Assembly: GCF_040675855.1 (NCBI RefSeq)
Contig: NZ_JBEGIK010000001.1
Span: forward strand, 2,914,001-2,978,000
Reading direction: 5' to 3'
Length of the DNA: 64,000 nucleotides
DNA from: Microbacterium sp. LWH3-1.2
Lineage (GTDB): Bacteria; Actinomycetota; Actinomycetes; Actinomycetales; Microbacteriaceae
Position 1 is the stretch's first letter. Each line of letters opens with the position of its first letter. The position numbers were made by a program, and so were the translations under genes. This document shows positions 59,966 to 64,000 of this stretch, piece after piece. The notes under the pieces are model-generated. The model was not told the DNA's origin. It saw only the letters and a list, made by a program, of their open reading frames with translations, and did no database searches.

Positions 59966-60628
59966 ATGTCTGGTGCGATCGATGTCGTGCTCCCCTGCCT
60001 CGACGAGGCGGCGGCGCTCCCCCGCGTGCTGGCCGCGCTGCCGGCGGGCGCTCGAGCGATCGTCGTCGATAACGGCTCGACCGACTGCTCGGCATCCGTC
60101 GCCCGAGAGAACGGCGCGACGGTCGTGCACGAGCCGCGCCGCGGGTTCGGCGCAGCTGTCCACGCCGGCGTCTCGGCGGCGACGGCCGAGGTGGTCGCGA
60201 TCTGCGACGCCGACGGCTCGTTCGACCTCGGCGAGCTCGAGCGCGTCACCGACCCCGTCCTGACTGGAGAGTTCGACCTGGTCCTCGGCAGGCGCGCAGC
60301 GGTGCCGTGGAGCAGCTGGCCGCCCCATGCCCGCCTCGCCAACGCATACCTCGCACGGCGGCTGCGCACCCGTGCGGGGATCTCCGTGCACGACCTCGGG
60401 CCGATGCGCGCCGCCCGACGGGAAGGCCTGCTGGCGCTGGGCCTGCGCGATCGGCGCAGCGGATATCCGCTCGAGATGGTGATGGCGGCCGCTCGAGAAG
60501 GGTGGCGGATCGGAGAGGTGGAGGTGACGTACCGCCCGCGGGTCGGTCGTTCGAAGGTGACGGGCACGGTGCGCGGAACGGCGATCGCGATCGCCGACAT
60601 GAGCAGGCTGCTTCGGGAGCGGGTGTGA
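59966..60628 (+). CDS. Family 2 glycosyltransferase
   Basis: The 220-residue product has the GT-A start DVVLPCLDEAAALP, VVDNGSTDCSASVA, RGFGAAVHAG, and VAICDADGSFDLGEL with the DxD-type metal site, typical of dolichyl-phosphate-mannose-synthase-like transferases. A segment NAYLARRLRTRAGISVHDLGPMRA matches the usual middle part. No membrane helix. One bp separates it from the DUF2064 gene; the pair with a methyltransferase suggests a small cell-envelope or glycolipid modification operon. Confidence 0.88.
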   Translation: MSGAIDVVLPCLDEAAALPRVLAALPAGARAIVVDNGSTDCSASVARENGATVVHEPRRGFGAAVHAGVSAATAEVVAICDADGSFDLGELERVTDPVLTGEFDLVLGRRAAVPWSSWPPHARLANAYLARRLRTRAGISVHDLGPMRAARREGLLALGLRDRRSGYPLEMVMAAAREGWRIGEVEVTYRPRVGRSKVTGTVRGTAIAIADMSRLLRERV

Positions 60629-60629
60629 C

Positions 60630-61241
60630 ATGACGACCCTGGTGGTGATGGCTAAGGAGTGCGTGCCGGGCAGGGTGAAGACGCGGCTGCATCCGCCGTT
60701 CAGCCTCGAGGACGCTGCCCGGATCGCCGAAGCGAGCCTGAGCGACACACTTGCCCTCGGCCGTGCCATCCCGGTCGAGCGACGCGTGCTGTGCTTCGCG
60801 GGCGAGCATCTGCCCGTCGATGCCGATGGCTGGGAGATCGTGCCGCAATCGGAGGGCGGGCTCGACGAGCGCATCGCGACGGCGCTCGATGACTGCGCGG
60901 GCCCCACCCTCCTCATCGGCATGGATACGCCCCAGGTGCGCGCGGAGCACGTCTCTCGAGCCCTCGCATCGACGCCGCCGTTCGATGCGTGGCTCGGCCT
61001 CGCGTCCGACGGCGGCTTCTGGGCGCTCGGGCTGCGCGAACCCGACGGTGATCTGGTGCGCGGCGTGCCCATGTCGCGTGCCGATACCGGCGACCGCCAG
61101 CTTCGCCGCCTCAGGGCGGCCGGACTCCGCGTCGAGGCACTGCCGGTGCTGACCGACATCGACACCGCCGAGAGCCTGGCGGCCGTGGCGGGCCTTCTGC
61201 CCGACGGCCAGCTGCGGCGGCTCCTCGCGAGGGCGGCATGA
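60630..61241 (+). CDS. DUF2064 (TIGR04282-type) nucleotidyl/glycosyl transferase-like protein
   Basis: The 203-residue product has VVMAKECVPGRVKTRLHPP, close to the KxPxxGxxKTRL motif of this family, LLIGMDTPQVRAEHV and GLASDGGFWALGLRE. The fold is GT-A/nucleotidyltransferase-like; members often sit beside a GT2 gene as here, but the reaction is not established. It overlaps the methyltransferase start by ATGA. Confidence 0.85.
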   Translation: MTTLVVMAKECVPGRVKTRLHPPFSLEDAARIAEASLSDTLALGRAIPVERRVLCFAGEHLPVDADGWEIVPQSEGGLDERIATALDDCAGPTLLIGMDTPQVRAEHVSRALASTPPFDAWLGLASDGGFWALGLREPDGDLVRGVPMSRADTGDRQLRRLRAAGLRVEALPVLTDIDTAESLAAVAGLLPDGQLRRLLARAA

Positions 61242-61933
61242 GCGTCGCCGGCACTGACGGCGCCCTCGGCGCTCCGTACGAGCGGGCGCTTCGAACGCCG
61301 ACCGGGCCACTGATGCTGCACGACGTAGGCCGCGCCCGCAGCGTGCGCATGGATGTGGACCGGTTCCTCGCCGCCCCCGACGAGATCGACAGCGCTCTCG
61401 CCCGCACCGTCGACGGTCCCGTGCTCGACGTGGGCTGCGGCCCCGGACGAATGGTGCGAGCGGCACTGGATGCCGGGCACGCCGCGCTCGGTGTCGACGT
61501 GTCACGCGCTGCCGTGTCGATCGCTCGTCGCCGCGGCCTGCCCGTCCTGCGTCGCTCTGTCTTCGACACGCTCCCGGCAGAGGGTGAATGGGGGACGGCG
61601 CTGCTGCTCGACGGCAACATCGGCATCGGCGGCGATCCCGCCGCCTTGCTTGGCCGCTGCGCCGGCCTCCTGCGGTCGACGGGGCGACTCGTCGTCGAGA
61701 CGCACCCCGCGGCGAGACGCGACCATCGATTCCATGGGATGCTGCGCGACGATGTCGGCCCGTCCGGCACGCCGTTCCCGTGGGCCGAGGTCGGGCGGCT
61801 CGCCCTCCGAGCGCATGCCGCAGGTGCCGGGCTCGAGCTCGTGCGAGAGTGGCGGACCGACGCTCGCCGATTCGCAGAGTACACGCGTCCGGGCTCGCTC
61901 GACCCGGTCGTCAGCGACGGGATCGGCGGGTGA
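61238..61933 (+). CDS. SAM-dependent methyltransferase (class I)
   Basis: The 231-residue product has the SAM loop VLDVGCGPGRMVRAALDAGH, the acidic GVDVSRAAVSIARRR, and LLLDGNIGIGGDP as the motif after strand 4. Substrate unknown; the operon context suggests a sugar or lipid-linked product of the GT2 enzyme. Its 3' end overlaps tail-to-tail by 23 bp with the membrane protein on the other strand. Confidence 0.87.
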   Translation: MSVAGTDGALGAPYERALRTPTGPLMLHDVGRARSVRMDVDRFLAAPDEIDSALARTVDGPVLDVGCGPGRMVRAALDAGHAALGVDVSRAAVSIARRRGLPVLRRSVFDTLPAEGEWGTALLLDGNIGIGGDPAALLGRCAGLLRSTGRLVVETHPAARRDHRFHGMLRDDVGPSGTPFPWAEVGRLALRAHAAGAGLELVREWRTDARRFAEYTRPGSLDPVVSDGIGG

Positions 61934-62330
61934 CCACGCGCACCACGATGAGCACGGTCGCGGCGATCAGCGCCCACACGAGCGTCAGCCGCAGCGCGTA
62001 GTCGCCCACGAGGATGGTGGGGTTCGGGTTCCCCCTCGCCTGGGCCCAGATCTCGGGCACCACGAACAGGGTGAGCACGCCGCCGACCACGAAGCCGACG
62101 TGGACGACGGTTGTCACGACGGTCGCCCGCGCCTCTGCTCTGCGATACCACCGCGCGCGCAGCGAGGACATGAGCGGCGCCAGCACCGCGTCGTGCACGG
62201 CGATCACCGCGACCAGCCAGACCATGAGCGCGAGCAGCCGGCTGGGCGACGACGTGGTCACGAGCAGGAAAACACCGTATCCCGCGACGGCGACGCCGAG
62301 CGCCAGCAGGAGGGGGCGGAGAATGGTCAC
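61911..62330 (-). CDS. Small membrane protein
   Basis: The 139-residue product has four predicted membrane helices (LLLALGVAVAGYGVFLLV; LLALMVWLVAVIAVHDAVL; VHVGFVVGGVLTLFVVPEI; LRLTLVWALIAATVLIVVR) and a basic C-terminus. GTG start at 62330 overlaps the molybdoenzyme stop (GTGA). It may help anchor or assemble that enzyme complex. No family recognised with confidence. Confidence 0.75.
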   Translation of the reverse strand: MTILRPLLLALGVAVAGYGVFLLVTTSSPSRLLALMVWLVAVIAVHDAVLAPLMSSLRARWYRRAEARATVVTTVVHVGFVVGGVLTLFVVPEIWAQARGNPNPTILVGDYALRLTLVWALIAATVLIVVRVVTRRSRR

Positions 62331-62938
62331 GCGGACTCCTCCCGGATCGCAGAGAGCCATTTCGTCTGGAGCACGCCTGGCCGGCCGGGCGCGATGATGC
62401 GCGCGGGGTACCCGTGATCCGCGTCGAGTGTCTGCCCGTTGAGCTCGAGCGCGACGAGGGTCAGCGGATCCCACGCGTAGTGCGGGGGCATCGTCGTCTC
62501 CCTATATGCTCCGCGCGGCTGCAGACTCACCACACGCACCGTGTGCTCGGGGTTTGTTCCAGCGAGGGCGAGGAGGTCTCCCAGTGGCACGCCGCGCCAG
62601 TGAGCCGTCGTGCTCCATCCCTCGACGCACGCGATCGGCAGAACAGCCTCGGCCTGCGGCATCCGTTCCAGATCCTCTCTCGAGAGCTCGATCGCGTCGC
62701 GTGCGCTCGTCACGCGCAGGCGCCAGCCCGGATCGGCGGCCAGGCCTGCGACGCCGGCCTGCTTCGCCGTGCGGTTGATCGGCACTCCCTGGGGCCCGTC
62801 GCCTTTGACGCGAGGCCCGAACAGATTGACGGGGGCGAGCGGGTCGAACGTCTGCCCGGCGGTGAGACCCACGAGCGCGACCGCCGACGCGCCTGCCCCG
62901 ACGAGGAAGGTGCGCCGACTCTGCCGTTCAGTGCCCAT
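62327..62938 (-). CDS. YedY/sulfite oxidase-like molybdopterin-dependent oxidoreductase, Tat-exported
   Basis: The 203-residue product starts with a twin-arginine signal (SRRTFLVGAGASAVAL) and carries the sulfite-oxidase-type core: DLERMPQAEAVLPIACVEGWST with the molybdenum-ligating Cys (shown within LPIACVEGWS), WRGVPLGDLLALAG, and GYPARIIAPGRPG. It is shorter than E. coli MsrP (YedY), so part of the fold may be reduced. The gene is next to a cytochrome b, like MsrP-MsrQ. Repair of oxidised methionine outside the cell is a possible role, not shown by the sequence. Confidence 0.88.
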   Translation of the reverse strand: MGTERQSRRTFLVGAGASAVALVGLTAGQTFDPLAPVNLFGPRVKGDGPQGVPINRTAKQAGVAGLAADPGWRLRVTSARDAIELSREDLERMPQAEAVLPIACVEGWSTTAHWRGVPLGDLLALAGTNPEHTVRVVSLQPRGAYRETTMPPHYAWDPLTLVALELNGQTLDADHGYPARIIAPGRPGVLQTKWLSAIREESA

Positions 62939-63497
62939 CGTCCGCCCCGCGGAGCCCGCGCCAGTGCGCCACGATGACCGGCAGCTTCACGCCGATGTGC
63001 ACCACGATCGCGCCGACGAGGACCCACGCCAGGGCCCAGTGGGTGCGCACGAACGAGAACGGCCATGGGTACCACTGGAAGGTGTTGAGCACCCCCATCA
63101 CGATCTGCAGCAGAGATGTCGAGACGAGCACCGCGACCGACACGCGCTCGACGACGTCGACGGGCCGCCGCACCGGCGGCCACGCGAAGAGCCGGGGATA
63201 GACCACCCAGAGCTTTGCGAGGACGAGAGGAAGCAGAGCGGTGCCCACTGCCACGTGGATCCCTTGTGTCCACTGGTACAGCTCGACCGGACGCGTGGGG
63301 AGGGGGAGCCAGCTGAGCGGATGCTGCTGAAGATGGCTGTAGATCCCGGTGAGAAAGCAGACCGCGAACCCCGCGCCGACGATCCGGCCGAGGACCACCG
63401 CGGTGCGGGGCGTCCGTTCGGGGGCATCGAGCGCCTGGCGCACGGCCGCGGCGCGTGCACCCGCGGCGTTACTCAGTCGTTCGGTGAGCGAGCCCAT
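62928..63497 (-). CDS. Cytochrome b-type membrane protein, partner of the molybdoenzyme
   Basis: The product of about 189 residues (from ATG 63497, MGSLTERL) has four to five membrane helices with candidate haem His residues: FLTGIYSHLQQHPLSW, QWTQGIHVAVG, RTHWALAWVLVG and GAIVVHIGVKLP. It overlaps the molybdoenzyme gene by 11 nt. It probably transfers quinol electrons to the exported molybdopterin protein. The sequence differs from MsrQ by length and His placement. Confidence 0.83.
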   Translation of the reverse strand: MGSLTERLSNAAGARAAAVRQALDAPERTPRTAVVLGRIVGAGFAVCFLTGIYSHLQQHPLSWLPLPTRPVELYQWTQGIHVAVGTALLPLVLAKLWVVYPRLFAWPPVRRPVDVVERVSVAVLVSTSLLQIVMGVLNTFQWYPWPFSFVRTHWALAWVLVGAIVVHIGVKLPVIVAHWRGLRGADDGH

Positions 63498-63625
63498 GCC
63501 GCCAGTTTCGTCTCGCACCGTGCGCCGGGCATCGGCGAGAGATGACGAACCGCGAACAACCGGTCGTCACCGAACCGTAAGGATTGTCCGCAGACTCCCC
63601 CGCTCGACATCGTCAGAGTGGTCTC

Positions 63626-64000
63626 GTGACGGAATCGGACGACGCGCACGGCGCGCGCATCGGCATCATCGGCGGCTCGGGTCTTTAACGAGCTCATCGA
63701 CGAGCCCGTCTCGATCGACGTGCCCACACCCTACGGCCCGCCATCGTCGCCCATCACGGTCGGGGTGTTCGGGGGCACGCACGTCGCCTTCCTCGCCCGG
63801 CACGGCGCCGGCCACACGATTCCCCCGCACCGGGTCAACTACCGTGCGAACCTGTGGGCGCTCGCGTCGCTCGGCGTCAGCGCCGTCATTGGCTCGAGTG
63901 CCGTCGGCAGCCTCACGCCCGACCTGCCGCCCGACACGTTCGTGGTCCCCGATCAGCTGATCGACCGCACCCGCGCCCGCGCGGACACGTTCTTCGACGG
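63626..64000 (+). pseudogene. mtnP: S-methyl-5'-thioadenosine phosphorylase gene, 5' part, frameshifted
   Basis: From the GTG at 63626 the frame reads VTESDDAHGARIGIIGGSGL and then hits TAA (63686-63688). Skipping one A gives TAC and restores a perfect continuation: YELIDEPVSIDVPTPYGP, FGGTHVAFLARHGAGH, PPHRVNYRANLWALASLGV, IGSSAVGSL, all typical of MTA/purine nucleoside phosphorylases, running to the window end. Either a real one-base insertion inactivates the gene, or it is a sequencing error in TTTAACG. MtnP cleaves methylthioadenosine in methionine salvage. Confidence 0.8.

Noticed and set aside
63541..63600. CGAACCG direct repeats (63547 and 63572) as response-regulator sites
   Set aside because: The 7-bp motif is short for GC-rich DNA, and no matching pair is found before the GT2 or regulator genes.

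Overview
The window is chromosomal DNA from a high-GC actinobacterium, most probably a Microbacteriaceae member close to Microbacterium. I infer this from the strong G/C third-position bias, GTG starts and TANNNT boxes 6-7 nt before start codons, and from familiar gene neighbourhoods (rpmF-rnc-mutM...smc-ftsY and leuCD-murA-plsC-gpsA-ddl). No 16S gene is present, so the genus is an inference.

Region 1 (1-24.5 kb) is core housekeeping. lipB-lipA make protein-bound lipoate, behind a truncated divergent TetR gene. On the minus strand follow a DUF2004 gene, ftsY and smc. Between smc and mutM sits a plus-strand unit: a strong promoter, a 39-codon leader ORF, hairpins, an 84-aa protein and two tandem GNAT paralogues. 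Then come mutM, rnc, rpmF, DUF177, coaD, recG, a lipoprotein, rsmD, thiL, a DUF3515 lipoprotein, and the block ddl-gpsA-plsC-murA-leuD-leuC.

Region 2 (24.5-38 kb): terC with a likely yybP-ykoY (Mn2+) riboswitch, an ECF sigma factor coupled to a DUF4349 membrane protein, two identical tRNA-Glu(CUC) genes, a metallo-hydrolase, ptsH and a fructose operon (fruR-fruK-fruA) with a repeated operator, an APH-family kinase, and etfB-etfA followed by a membrane cytochrome b whose long N-terminus carries repeated [17 protein letters not shown] motifs.

Region 3 (38-56.2 kb) is the accessory part and the most interesting. A single minus-strand train of twelve genes runs SnoaL-like protein, NtaA/SnaA/DszA-type flavin monooxygenase, CocE/NonD hydrolase, an oligopeptide-type ABC importer (two permeases, two ATPases, lipoprotein binding protein), amidase, a second CocE hydrolase, a trimethylamine-dehydrogenase-like flavoprotein and an AMP-dependent acyl-CoA synthetase, and then overlaps etfB by 4 nt. 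Divergent from it are a flavin reductase fused to a GntR/FCD regulator and a MarR regulator. A word very common in the rest of the window (CGGATGC/GCATCCG) is scarce here, suggesting acquired DNA. I read it as a catabolic pathway: import of a small amide/ester/N-containing compound, hydrolysis, flavin-dependent oxygenation, dehydrogenation with electrons passing through ETF to the membrane cytochrome b, and CoA activation of the product. The substrate is unknown.

Region 4 (56.7-64 kb): thioredoxin-like lipoprotein plus CcdA, a histidine kinase/response regulator pair, a GT2-DUF2064-methyltransferase operon, a Tat-exported YedY-like molybdopterin protein with a cytochrome b partner, and the 5' part of an MTA phosphorylase gene with a one-base frameshift. 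I saw no IS element, integrase, CRISPR array or rRNA.
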